The notes under the pieces: model-generated
The model's database searches: none
Told to the model about the DNA's origin: nothing
What the model saw: only the letters and a program-made list of their open reading frames with translations
Program-made: the position numbers and the translations under genes
NCBI GenBank assembly: GCA_003152275.1
Contig: PLZU01000020.1
Span: forward strand, 57,913 to 91,713
Direction of reading: 5' to 3'
DNA from: Actinomycetota bacterium
GTDB lineage: Bacteria; Actinomycetota; Thermoleophilia; Gaiellales; Gaiellaceae
DNA length: 33,801 bases
Shown here: positions 16,174 through 23,273 of the stretch, piece after piece
Position numbering within the stretch: position 1 is the stretch's first letter
How the letters are laid out: each line of letters begins with the position of its first letter

Positions 16174-17199
16174 CTATCGCCGTCGTAAGGCGGGATCGGC
16201 GAGCGCGGGAGGCGTCCAGCCGGCGTCGGCGTGGCTGAAGTTCGTCCCCGGCTGCACGATGGCGTCGATCCGGTCGAGGAGCGCATCGTCGAGGGCTAAG
16301 TCGACGGAGCCGAGTTGGCTCTCCAGCTGCTCCATGGTGCGCGGACCGATGATCGCAGCCGTGATCGCCGGATGGTTGACCACGAACGCAAGAGCGAGAT
16401 GAATGAGAGATACGCCGATCTCTTCTGCGAGCACTGCGAGCGCGTCCGCAGCTTCGAGCTTCCGCTGGTTTCCCGGGAGCGATAGGTCAAAACGCGCGGG
16501 GATCCGTTGTGCGCGCGAGCTAGTGGGCGGCTCCTGCCCCTTGCGCCATTTGCCGCTCAGCCAGCCGCCGGCGAGCGGACTCCAGGCGATCACCCCCATC
16601 CGATGCTGCTGACACACCGGCAGAACTTCTGCCTCGACTCCGCGGACGAGCATCGAGTACGGCGGCTGCTCGCAGACGAACCGCTCACGGCCCCGCTTAT
16701 CGGCGGCATGCTGTGCCGCAACGATCTCACTCGGCGGATAGGTCGAGGAACCGACGTATCGCACTTTCCCCGCGCGAACGAGATCGGTCAAGGCGCCTAG
16801 CGTCTCGTCATGGTCGGTGTCCGGATCCCAGCGGTGGATCTGGTAGAGATCGATCCAGTCTGTCTTGAGACGGCGCAGGCTCGCGTCGCATTCCGCGACG
16901 ATCCACCGCCGCGAGTTGCCGCGCTGGTTCGGATCGTCGCCCATCGTGCCGTGCACCTTGGTTGCGAGCACGACGTGCTCGCGTCGCCCCTGCTGAAGCG
17001 CCTTGCCGACGATCTCCTCCGACTCGCCGCGCGCGTAGACGTCGGCCGTGTCGATGAAGTTGATGCCCGAGTCGAGGGCGCGGTGGATGATGCGCACCGA
17101 TTCGTCGTGGTCGGAGTTGCCCCAGGCGCCGAACATCATCGCCCCGAGGCAGAGCGGGCTCACCTTCACACCGGTGCTGCCGAGCGTCCTGTACTCCAT
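16174..17199 (-). CDS. Aldo/keto reductase
   Basis: This 341-aa NADPH-dependent oxidoreductase has the full AKR catalytic tetrad: Asp50 and Tyr55 in FIDTADVY, Lys81 in ATKVHG and His122 in YQIHRWD. The N-terminal MEYRTLGSTGVKVSPLCLGAM is characteristic of the YajO/IolS-type branch (AKR11/12-like) that reduces aldehydes and ketones. The ATG at 17199 was chosen because it begins exactly at the first beta hairpin. The frame remains open a further 450 bp upstream, but that part is antisense to the esterase start and lacks homology. A TAGGGT box lies 7 nt before the ATG, suggesting leaderless expression. The substrate is unknown. Confidence 0.95.
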   Translation of the reverse strand: MEYRTLGSTGVKVSPLCLGAMMFGAWGNSDHDESVRIIHRALDSGINFIDTADVYARGESEEIVGKALQQGRREHVVLATKVHGTMGDDPNQRGNSRRWIVAECDASLRRLKTDWIDLYQIHRWDPDTDHDETLGALTDLVRAGKVRYVGSSTYPPSEIVAAQHAADKRGRERFVCEQPPYSMLVRGVEAEVLPVCQQHRMGVIAWSPLAGGWLSGKWRKGQEPPTSSRAQRIPARFDLSLPGNQRKLEAADALAVLAEEIGVSLIHLALAFVVNHPAITAAIIGPRTMEQLESQLGSVDLALDDALLDRIDAIVQPGTNFSHADAGWTPPALADPALRRR

Positions 17200-17206
17200 C
17201 GGCGGC

Positions 17207-17212
17207 ACCCTA
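17207..17212 (-). promoter_or_regulatory. Candidate -10 box for the aldo/keto reductase
   Basis: TAGGGT on the minus strand lies 7 nt from the ATG at 17199, with no Shine-Dalgarno sequence in between. It fits the leaderless pattern seen for other genes of the window. Confidence 0.35.
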
Positions 17213-17277
17213 CTCGCCGAGCACTGAAGTGGACTCCGAAGACCCGCTTTCGCTTCATTCAAGTTTGCGCGTGGGTC

Positions 17278-17303
17278 ACCTCCAGTTAGAACAACTGGGG
17301 TCC
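17278..17303 (+). repeat. 26-bp dispersed palindromic repeat, copy A
   Basis: The core CCAGTT-AGAAC-AACTGG is a perfect inverted repeat with a 5-nt loop. The 26-bp unit matches copy B (22778) at 20 positions, copy C (22680) at 17 and copy D (16062) at 17. It lies between the divergent aldo/keto reductase and esterase genes, just upstream of the esterase -10 box. Confidence 0.6.
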
Positions 17304-17319
17304 ACCTGACACGGGGCGA

Positions 17320-17325
17320 TATGCT
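17320..17325 (+). promoter_or_regulatory. Candidate -10 box for the carboxylesterase
   Basis: TATGCT lies 37 nt before the GTG start. A start site near 17332 would give a leader of about 30 nt that includes the GGGGGAG ribosome binding site. No convincing -35 element is visible; repeat copy A occupies that area. Confidence 0.4.
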
Positions 17326-17362
17326 TTGAGCTTCATCGTCTCGAGGCAAAGGGGGAGCCAAC

Positions 17363-18949
17363 GTGACGAAAGCCTGGATGCGGGGCGCCGGTTCCGTTGG
17401 ACTCGTCGCGGCGCTCGTCGTCGTGGGCACCGCGAGCGCGAAGTCGCCGAAGCCCAAGCCGAAGCCGGCGAACCCGGCCGTCGTCGTCACCGACAAGGGC
17501 GCCGTTCGCGGCCTGATCGGCTCCGGCATGCGAAGCTTCAAGGGCATCCCGTACGCCGCGCCGCCCGTCGGCAACCTGCGCTGGAAGGCGCCGCAGCCGG
17601 CTACTGCGTGGAAGGGCATCAAGGCGGCGACGGGCTTCCGGTCCAACTGTCCTCAGCCAGCCGGCTTCTTCGGCAGGCTGAGCGACGACGAGAACTGCCT
17701 CTTCCTCAACGTCTACACCCCGGCCTCGGCCGCCAAGGCGGGATCGAAGCTACCGGTGATGTTCTGGATCCACGGCGGCGCTCTCATCTCCGGCGAGAGC
17801 GACGACTACAACCCGGTTGCGCTCGTCACGCGGGGTGTGATCGTCGTCACGATCAACTACCGGCTCGGTCTGCTCGGCTTCCTGGCGCACCCCGCGCTCG
17901 CTGCCGAGTCGCCGACGCACTCGTCCGGCAACTACGGGTTGATGGACCAGCAGGCCGCGCTCGCGTGGGTGAAGCGGAACATCGCCCGCTTCGGCGGCAA
18001 TCCCGCGAACGTGACGATCTTCGGCGAGTCCGCCGGCGGTCTGAGCGTGCGCTCGCAGCTCATCTCACCGCTCGCGAAGGGCCTTTTCCAGAAGGCGATC
18101 ATCGAGAGCGGCGCCTATTCGGAGACGCTGCCGACCGAGGCGCAGGCCGAGGCTGCGGGCCAGGCGACGGCGACGAAGCTCGGGTGCAGCGACCAGTCGG
18201 CGACCTGCCTGAGAAACGTGCCGGTCTCGACGCTCGTCGCGAACAACGCGACGCTCAGCCAGCTCCCGAACATCGACGGCAAGGTGCTGACCACCGACTA
18301 CGCGACCGCCTTCAAGAGCGGCGCGTTCAACCGCGTGCCGGTGCTCTCGGGCTCCAACCACGACGAGTGGCGGCTGTTCGTCGAGCTGCTCAGCGACCTC
18401 TCCGGCAGTCCGGTGACCGCATCGAACTACGAGTCGCAGATCCAGTCGCAGTTCGGCGTGCCCGCCTCGCTCGCGTCGGTGATCGCCCAGCAGTATCCGC
18501 TCAGCGCCTACGCGGATCCCGCATACGCGCTCGGGGCGGCCGGCACCGATGTCGTCTTCGCGTGCAACGCGCGGATGGACGTGCGGAACCTGTCGCAGTT
18601 CGTGGCGACGTACCAGTACGAGTTCAATGACGAGGCGGCGCCGAACATCTACCTGCCTGCGCTCGGGTACTCGCTCGGCGCCTATCATTCGTCAGAGATC
18701 CAGTACTTGTTCCCGCCGCCGGTTCCGCGGCTCGACCCGACGCAGAATCAGCTGGCGCTGGACATGCAGAAGTACTGGACGCAGTTCGCGAAGAAGGGCG
18801 ACCCGAACGGCGGCGGGCTGCCGACGTGGCCGAAGTACACGGCTGCGACGGATCAGGCGATGTCGCTGGTCGAGCCTGCACCGACTACCGAGACGACGTT
18901 CGCCACCGATCACAAGTGCGCCTTCTGGGCGCCGATCATCGGCGGGTAG
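17363..18949 (+). CDS. Secreted type-B carboxylesterase
   Basis: This 528-aa alpha/beta hydrolase of the carboxylesterase/PnbA family cleaves carboxylic esters. Residues 1-26 form a signal peptide ending ASA, followed by a Lys/Pro-rich linker. The family signature NCLFLNVYTP lies near 112-121 and the oxyanion HGG near 139-141. The nucleophile is Ser223 in FGESAGG, the acid is Glu335 (or Asp334) in NHDEW, and the catalytic His442 is in YHSSEIQ. Extracellular cysteines could form the disulfides common in this family. The GTG start has a GGGGGAG site at good spacing. The gene stands alone, with a strong hairpin terminator 17 bp after its stop, so export for scavenging of esters is the likely role. 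Confidence 0.96.
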   Translation: MTKAWMRGAGSVGLVAALVVVGTASAKSPKPKPKPANPAVVVTDKGAVRGLIGSGMRSFKGIPYAAPPVGNLRWKAPQPATAWKGIKAATGFRSNCPQPAGFFGRLSDDENCLFLNVYTPASAAKAGSKLPVMFWIHGGALISGESDDYNPVALVTRGVIVVTINYRLGLLGFLAHPALAAESPTHSSGNYGLMDQQAALAWVKRNIARFGGNPANVTIFGESAGGLSVRSQLISPLAKGLFQKAIIESGAYSETLPTEAQAEAAGQATATKLGCSDQSATCLRNVPVSTLVANNATLSQLPNIDGKVLTTDYATAFKSGAFNRVPVLSGSNHDEWRLFVELLSDLSGSPVTASNYESQIQSQFGVPASLASVIAQQYPLSAYADPAYALGAAGTDVVFACNARMDVRNLSQFVATYQYEFNDEAAPNIYLPALGYSLGAYHSSEIQYLFPPPVPRLDPTQNQLALDMQKYWTQFAKKGDPNGGGLPTWPKYTAATDQAMSLVEPAPTTETTFATDHKCAFWAPIIGG

Positions 18950-18966
18950 CGCACGAAAGGCAGGCT

Positions 18967-19001
18967 CATCCGCCCGGGCTCGAGCCGAGCTCGGGCGGAT
19001 G
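18967..19001 (+). terminator. 16-bp hairpin terminator of the esterase gene
   Basis: Arms 18967-18982 and 18986-19001 pair over 16 bp with one G-T wobble and an AGC loop, 17 bp after the esterase stop codon. No U-tract follows. Confidence 0.75.
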
Positions 19002-19096
19002 GCCCAGCGCACCCAGCTCCGCGATCTGGTCGGAGCCCTCGGCGTCCAGAACAGGCTCTCCCCGCCGCGCCAGAGGCTCTCGTCTTGAGCAGTAGG

Positions 19097-19119
19097 AAAG
19101 CTCCGCAAATCGGGGCTTT
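19097..19119 (+). terminator. Rho-independent-type hairpin with T-run
   Basis: AAAGCTCCG (19097-19105) pairs with CGGGGCTTT (19111-19119) around CAAAT, followed by T and CTG. This is the only hairpin in the window with a classic U-rich tail on the plus strand. No gene is recognised in the 95 bp before it, so it may mark a lost small gene or tRNA, or back up the esterase terminator. Confidence 0.6.
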
Positions 19120-19159
19120 TCTGTTGGCGCGAGTTTGCATTGTCTCCAGGATGCTCAGG

Positions 19160-19182
19160 TATGGAGCATTTTATGGAGCATT
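19160..19182 (+). repeat. Short tandem repeat in an AT-rich island
   Basis: The 11-bp unit TATGGAGCATT occurs twice, separated by one T. An inverted ATGCTC lies 7 bp upstream of the first GAGCAT. The surrounding 19120-19215 is clearly AT-richer than its flanks and contains no plausible gene. It sits between two convergent genes. Confidence 0.55.
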
Positions 19183-19239
19183 CAGATTTCGAGTTGGTTT
19201 TTTGATTCGTCGTCGTTGCCGACAACGGGCCGTTGCACG

Positions 19240-20259
19240 TCACTCGACGGGAGCCGGTGTCACGCCGGTGGCGAGAAGCTCGTAGGACCGCAGTCGTGCT
19301 GGATGATCGTGGATCGCGGCGGCCACGATCAGCTCGTCTGCCTGCGTCTCGTTGACAAACTCGGTCAGAACCGCGCGTACGGTCTGCGGCGAGCCGACGA
19401 ACGAGCGGTTGAGCATGCGGGAGACCTCCGCTTTCTCCTCGGGCGACCAGTACGACTCGATGTCGTCGATCGGCGGCGGTAGTTGTCCGCGCCGCCCGCG
19501 GAGAACGTTGGTGAACGCCTGCTGCGCGGAGGTGAACAGCCGGCGCGCCTCGCTGTCGTCGTCGGCGACGATCACGTTCGCGGCGACCATCGCGTACGGC
19601 TCGTCGAGCTGATCCGAGGGCTGGAACCGGTCGCGGTAAATCGCGAGGGCGGGGATCAGCGCGTCGGGGGCGAAGTGCGACGCGAACGCGTACGGAAGCC
19701 CGAGCGCCGCCGCGAGCTGTGCGCCATAGAGGCTCGAGCCGAGGATCCAGAGCGGCACATGCGATCCCGTGCCGGGTATCGCCCGTACCAACTCGCCCGA
19801 CCGCGCGTCACCGAGGAATGCCTGCAACTCGAGCACGTCCTGGGGAAAGGTGTCCGACCCCGGATGCTGGTCGCGTCTGAGCGCGAGCATCGTCAGCTGG
19901 TCGGTGCCGGGGGCGCGACCAAGACCGAGATCGATCCGGCCCGGATGGAGTTCCGCCAGTGTCCCGAACTGCTCAGCGATCACAAGCGGCGCGTGGTTGG
20001 GAAGCATCACCCCGCCCGCCCCGACCCGAATCGCTCCAGTACCGGCCGCGACATGCGCGATCACAACAGCGGTAGCGGCGCTCGCGATACCCGTCGAGTT
20101 GTGATGCTCCGCCAACCAAAAACGCTTGTACCCCCAGGTCTCGGCGTGCTGCGCAAGGTCGAGCGAGTTCGCCAGCGCACCGGCGACCGCGCCGCCCTCA
20201 ACAATCGGCGCCAAATCAAGGATCGAGAGGGACGGTATCGGCGGGGCAGTCAACCGCAC
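19240..20259 (-). CDS. LLM-class flavin-dependent oxidoreductase (MsnO8-like)
   Basis: This bacterial-luciferase-like monooxygenase of about 339 aa starts [13 protein letters not shown], typical of the MsnO8 subgroup. It also has FWLAEHHN near 43-50, the internal [20 protein letters not shown] segment and [11 protein letters not shown] near 108-118. Members use FMNH2 and O2 to oxidise small organic substrates. The start is uncertain: GTG at 20259, or TTG at 20253, which lies 8 nt after a TATCGT box and would be leaderless. The frame extends further to 20325 without family support. No neighbouring flavin reductase gene is seen. Confidence 0.93.
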   Translation of the reverse strand: MRLTAPPIPSLSILDLAPIVEGGAVAGALANSLDLAQHAETWGYKRFWLAEHHNSTGIASAATAVVIAHVAAGTGAIRVGAGGVMLPNHAPLVIAEQFGTLAELHPGRIDLGLGRAPGTDQLTMLALRRDQHPGSDTFPQDVLELQAFLGDARSGELVRAIPGTGSHVPLWILGSSLYGAQLAAALGLPYAFASHFAPDALIPALAIYRDRFQPSDQLDEPYAMVAANVIVADDDSEARRLFTSAQQAFTNVLRGRRGQLPPPIDDIESYWSPEEKAEVSRMLNRSFVGSPQTVRAVLTEFVNETQADELIVAAAIHDHPARLRSYELLATGVTPAPVE

Positions 20260-20378
20260 CGACGATACGCGCAGGCTCCCCGCCAAGCGCGAGCTACAAC
20301 TACCCCACCCTCGTCCGGTCGCCACCGTCGAGCGTGAGAACGCTCACCTGCGCACAGTTCGGGAATGAAGCCTGAGCA

Positions 20379-20780
20379 TCGTGCGTCTACCGCCTCGCGA
20401 ACATCTGGCAGTCGATGGAAGCGAATCCGGTCGCCGGTGCCATCCATGCGACTGTCACGCGACTCTTCCCGGCGGATCCGCCCCGCTTCATCGAGACTCC
20501 GTACGGCTACCACGAGACCGACCGCATCCGCGCCGACATGGCCGACGCGGGCTGGGACGACGTACAGCTGGAAACCGTTCGCGTTCAGGGTCTTGGCCCG
20601 TCGGCTGCTGAGTTCGCCGCCGGTTTCGCATTGGGCTCTCCACTCGCACACGAGCTTGCAGAGCGCGACGCCGACCTCGATGCGGTCATACGCGCACTCA
20701 CCGATGCTCTGGGACCCCACGGCGGCGATCAGCCCTTCAAACCAACACTTGCTGCAACGGTGATCAGCGCCACCCGCTAA
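20379..20780 (+). pseudogene. 5'-truncated SAM-dependent methyltransferase remnant
   Basis: The open frame after a TGA at 20373 encodes VYRLANIWQSMEANPVAG, which matches the part of UbiE-like class I methyltransferases just after the SAM-binding half (family pattern: GGRL..-VWQSLE-NP). The following segment (TRLFPADPPRF, TPYGYHETDRI) also fits the C-terminal half. Homology-like sequence begins before the only ATG (20415), and no SAM-binding motif is present. I therefore read it as the surviving C-terminal 130 residues of a deleted gene rather than a small intact protein. It could still be translated from 20415 (121 aa). Confidence 0.58.
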
Positions 20781-20846
20781 GCCCGCACCATTCGCCTAAG
20801 AAGACGCTACCACTGCCCTCTGTCGGACCCCGTGCCGCTGGCATCT

Positions 20847-20969
20847 CTACCGCCTGGCGAGAACGACTACGACGAGCGCGACGATCAACACGATGAACAG
20901 AAACTTGGAAAGGAAGATGCCTCCCCCGACTGCGATCAGCAGGAGTACAAGCACCAGCAACCAGATCAT
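20847..20969 (-). CDS. 40-aa hydrophobic membrane peptide
   Basis: An ATG at 20969 preceded by GGGAGG at 7-nt spacing opens a 40-codon frame ending in TAG. The product is almost entirely hydrophobic, with two short membrane-spanning stretches (residues 2-20 and 23-37) around a GGG turn and a terminal ARR. Such small double-spanning proteins are common and mostly uncharacterised in actinobacteria. It follows the 80-aa gene by 30 bp on the same strand and may be co-transcribed with it. The good ribosome binding site and membrane-like composition are the only evidence. Confidence 0.68.
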   Translation of the reverse strand: MIWLLVLVLLLIAVGGGIFLSKFLFIVLIVALVVVVLARR

Positions 20970-20999
20970 TTCTCAACCTCCCAGGATTGACGCGGTTGT

Positions 21000-21242
21000 C
21001 TAACGCTCGACGCTGCGGTCGCTGACGGCGTTCGTGTCACGTTCCGCCGAAACCGCGTTCTGCGAGGCGGCAAGCTTCTGGACTTCGAGCGCTATTTCGC
21101 GAAGGGCTCTCTCAAGTCCCTCGCACCGTGTGACAAGCTTTCCGATTGCAGCCTGCGGCCCCGTTGTCGACAGAAGCCGACTCTTATGAGACCTGATCAC
21201 CGCATCAACACGCCCACACAGCGTTTCGTCCAGGGTTTCCAT
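21000..21242 (-). CDS. Small helical hypothetical protein
   Basis: An 80-aa protein starts at an ATG with a GGGGAGG site upstream. It is charged and helical, with a heptad-like region near residues 35-65 (LVTRCEGLERALREIALEVQKL) suggestive of a coiled coil. No domain is recognised. It precedes the 40-aa membrane peptide gene on the same strand, so the two may form a small operon. A near-perfect palindrome lies 13 bp upstream of the start. Confidence 0.58.
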   Translation of the reverse strand: METLDETLCGRVDAVIRSHKSRLLSTTGPQAAIGKLVTRCEGLERALREIALEVQKLAASQNAVSAERDTNAVSDRSVER

Positions 21243-21254
21243 ACTCCGCCTCCC

Positions 21255-21278
21255 CGTGGTAGTGGACGACTAACCACG
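21255..21278 (-). promoter_or_regulatory. Operator-like palindrome upstream of the 80-aa gene
   Basis: CGTGGTAGT (21255-21263) and ACTAACCACG (21269-21278) are complementary except for one bulged base, with a 5-nt centre. The position just upstream of the start at 21242 suits a repressor site or an mRNA hairpin over the leader. Confidence 0.4.
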
Positions 21279-21522
21279 AACCTACCCAGGGTCGCCGCGC
21301 ATCAATCTTGGGGCTGATTCGCGCTTAGTGGTTTAACCCGTGCAGGCTCTCGCTGCGGGAGCCCCGCTACCCCGCTATCCCGCAGTCCGCGCTCGAACGC
21401 CTGCTCGTTCGCTGGCCCGAGCGCCCTCTCGCCTCCGCAGTGCGTCCCGCTATCACACAGCAGACCGGCGCGGCTGCGAGCATAAGCTCGTGGGGGGTTC
21501 GCCGCAGAGCGGGAAGCCTCGC

Positions 21523-22527
21523 GTGGCAAAGCGCCCGGGTCGCCCGAGGTGGATGCGCGAAGCGGGACGCGGGCTGCTGCTGATCGTCACGGCTGTCTCG
21601 CTCTATCTGCTGCTTCCGAGCCTCATCTCCGTCTTCTCCTCCTGGCGGTCGCTCGCGCATCTCAACTGGTACTGGGCAGGGCTCGCGCTGCTGGCCGAGA
21701 TCGCGAGCTTCGTCTCACTCTGGAAGCTCGACCGGGTCGCGCTGCGGACCACGAACTGGTTCGCGGTCGCGTGCGCGCAGCTGAGCGGGAATGCGTTCGG
21801 CCGGATCGTGCCCGGCGGAGGCGCCACGGCGAGCGCGTTCGCGGTCGGGATGCTGGGCCGCGCCGGCATCGAGGTCGGACGGGCGGCGGCGGCGCTCGCA
21901 GCATCGACCGCGCTCCAGATCGCCACGACGCTCGCGCTGCCGCTGCTCGCACTGCCCGCAATCATCGGCGGGGCTCGCGTCAGCCCGAGCCTGGTCACTT
22001 CCGCCTACCTCGGCATAGCCATGCTGCTGCTACTACTCGCGGCGGGAGGCCTCGCCTTCGCAGCCGACCGGCCGCTCGCGCTCATCGGCCGCGGGATCCA
22101 GAGGGCCGTGAACCGGACCGTCCGCCGCCGCTTGAAGATCGCCGGGCTGCCGCAGAGGCTGCTCGCCGAGCGGGACTTCATCCGCACGACCATCGGCGAG
22201 CGCTGGGCGGCCGCGGTCTTCTCTGCGGCAGGGAACATCGGCTTCGACTACATCGCGCTGCTCTGCGCGCTCCGGGCGGTCGGCGCACAGCCGCGACCCT
22301 CGCTCGTCCTGCTCGCCTACACCGCGGCGGCGCTCCTCGCCCTGATCCCGCTCACGCCGGGCGGGCTCGGCTTCGTCGAGGCAGGGCTCGTCGGCATGCT
22401 CACCCTCGCCGGCGTCAACCCGGGCGACGCCCTCGTCGCGACACTCGTCTACCGGCTCGTCTCCTTCTGGTTCCCGATCCCGGTCGGTGGCGGCGCCTAC
22501 GCCCTCTTCCGACGCCGCTACCCGTAA
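21523..22527 (+). CDS. Flippase-like membrane protein (LPG synthase TM/UPF0104 family)
   Basis: This protein of about 334 aa has roughly eight transmembrane helices and the family features: FGRIVPGGGATASAF near residues 90-104 and LTPGGLGFVEAGLVG near 282-296. Relatives include the YbhN/UPF0104 proteins and the membrane domain of MprF, which move or modify lipids across the cytoplasmic membrane. GTG at 21523 gives a short basic N-terminus (KRPGRPRW) and usual family length. The frame is open further upstream, and a GTG at 21490 or ATG at 21553 are alternatives. A TAAGCT box at 21483-21488 could be the -10. The next 750 bp have no gene. Confidence 0.9.
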   Translation: MAKRPGRPRWMREAGRGLLLIVTAVSLYLLLPSLISVFSSWRSLAHLNWYWAGLALLAEIASFVSLWKLDRVALRTTNWFAVACAQLSGNAFGRIVPGGGATASAFAVGMLGRAGIEVGRAAAALAASTALQIATTLALPLLALPAIIGGARVSPSLVTSAYLGIAMLLLLLAAGGLAFAADRPLALIGRGIQRAVNRTVRRRLKIAGLPQRLLAERDFIRTTIGERWAAAVFSAAGNIGFDYIALLCALRAVGAQPRPSLVLLAYTAAALLALIPLTPGGLGFVEAGLVGMLTLAGVNPGDALVATLVYRLVSFWFPIPVGGGAYALFRRRYP

Positions 22528-22679
22528 CGGCGAACCGGAGTCAATCGGCCGCCGGGCTGGCTGACTCTGTCCTTATTACGAGGGCACTACGCGCCTGCAG
22601 CAACGCGAGCCGTACGCGGCCGCGTTCGATGTGACGCGGTCGCGTCGGTTGGTGGCCCACACGATGACTGGCGCAACCA

Positions 22680-22705
22680 GCGTCACACTAGGACAACTGG
22701 TGTCT
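22680..22705 (+). repeat. 26-bp dispersed palindromic repeat, copy C
   Basis: It shares 17 of 26 positions with copy A, including AGGACAACTGG against AGAACAACTGG, and is itself an imperfect palindrome (ACACTAG / CTGGTGT). Confidence 0.5.
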
Positions 22706-22777
22706 TCGCCGCGTTTTGCAGGTGCTACCTGAGCGGCGGAAAGATCACGGAAAGAACCCGAGTTGAGCGCAGCCGTA

Positions 22778-22803
22778 ACCTCCAGTTGGGCCAACGTGCG
22801 TCC
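22778..22803 (+). repeat. 26-bp dispersed repeat, copy B
   Basis: It matches copy A at 20 of 26 positions, with identical first ten (ACCTCCAGTT) and last four (GTCC) bases. The centre is the short palindrome TTGGGCCAA. Confidence 0.55.
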
Positions 22804-22877
22804 CTGACCCGGCTGGCGTGTCTCAACGCTTCGCGGAAAGGAGGCAGAAGCGACCGATGTCTCCATCAACTCAGCGT

Positions 22878-22905
22878 GATCACGCGTCCCGTCAGAAACG
22901 TGATC
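22878..22905 (+). repeat. 28-bp palindromic repeat, copy 1
   Basis: GATCACG and CGTGATC arms enclose a variable 8-mer and a conserved CAGAAA, 28 bp in total. Copies 2 and 3 have the same length and layout. Confidence 0.7.
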
Positions 22906-22923
22906 CAAGTCTCAGCGACTTGG
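22905..22923 (+). repeat. Perfect hairpin between the two 28-bp repeats
   Basis: CCAAGTC and GACTTGG are perfectly complementary around TCAGC. It fills most of the 23 bp between repeat copies 1 and 2, making a symmetric hairpin triplet. Confidence 0.6.
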
Positions 22924-22928
22924 TCTGC

Positions 22929-22956
22929 GATCACGGAACTGCACAGAAACGTGATC
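22929..22956 (+). repeat. 28-bp palindromic repeat, copy 2
   Basis: It has the same GATCACG/CGTGATC arms and CAGAAA as copy 1. The last 13 bp are identical to copy 1, while the 8 bp after the first arm are unrelated. Confidence 0.7.
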
Positions 22957-23026
22957 GAGTGAGCGCAATGTCGCGCTGGCGCGCACCGCTCTCCTCGTTG
23001 CGGGCTTCGCCGTGTCGTCGCTACGG

Positions 23027-23069
23027 GGTCGACTCAGGTACCAACCCGCAAGTGTGCCCCTGAGCGACC
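23027..23069. repeat. 43-bp inverted repeat
   Basis: GGTC-GA-CTCAGG (23027-23038) and CCTGAG-C-GACC (23059-23069) pair around a 20-nt loop. It may form a cruciform or RNA hairpin; no gene is adjacent. Confidence 0.45.
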
Positions 23070-23101
23070 TTCCTGTTTAGCGCCACTACGCTCCTAAGAA
23101 G

Positions 23102-23121
23102 GCGAGGCGCTTTCGCCTCGC
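23102..23121. terminator. Perfect 8-bp hairpin, possible terminator
   Basis: GCGAGGCG and CGCCTCGC enclose CTTT (AAAG on the minus strand). It lies 153 bp beyond the stop of the XRE-cupin gene and may terminate the minus-strand operon, although the distance is long and there is no U-tract. Confidence 0.4.
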
Positions 23122-23273
23122 GGACGCGGGCCTGCCTCAGCCAACCGTGCTCATTCCGGTTGCCTAAGCCTTGTCGCCGCTGTCGGCCGGGGCGCGAGCT
23201 GGCCAGTCGAGTGGCAGTCCACCGCGGGTTCCTGAAGTTTGTGCGAGTCGCAAAGAGTCGAGCGAGACTTGCG

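Larger units (their letters stand above)
22528..23273. other. Gene-free, palindrome-rich intergenic island
   Basis: No open frame here has a credible start, ribosome binding site or protein-like composition. Instead the segment holds two copies of the 26-bp dispersed repeat (22680, 22778), a three-hairpin block (22878-22956) with two 28-bp palindromes, a 43-bp inverted repeat (23027-23069) and a perfect 8-bp hairpin (23102-23121). It separates the flippase-like gene from the 3' end of the large catabolic operon. Confidence 0.65.

Noticed and set aside
16127-16174. GCACTC/GAGTGC inverted repeat near the aldo/keto reductase stop
   Set aside because: The arms are only 6 bp with a loop of more than 30 nt, so this is too weak to call a terminator.
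17200-17646. N-terminal extension of the aldo/keto reductase frame
   Set aside because: It is antisense to the esterase signal peptide region and the intergenic repeat; the family N-terminus begins at ATG 17199.
19002-19096. tRNA gene before the T-tailed terminator
   Set aside because: No cloverleaf with a TTCGA-type T-loop and acceptor pairing could be built on either strand by eye.
22878-22956. CRISPR array
   Set aside because: Only two adjacent repeat copies, each with an internal variable 8-mer, and the 23-bp spacer is itself a palindrome. No cas genes are present.
22576-23063. Short open frames on both strands in the repeat island (for example 22818-23063 and 22576-22908)
   Set aside because: They have no ribosome binding site or protein-like composition and run through the palindromes, so they are probably chance frames.
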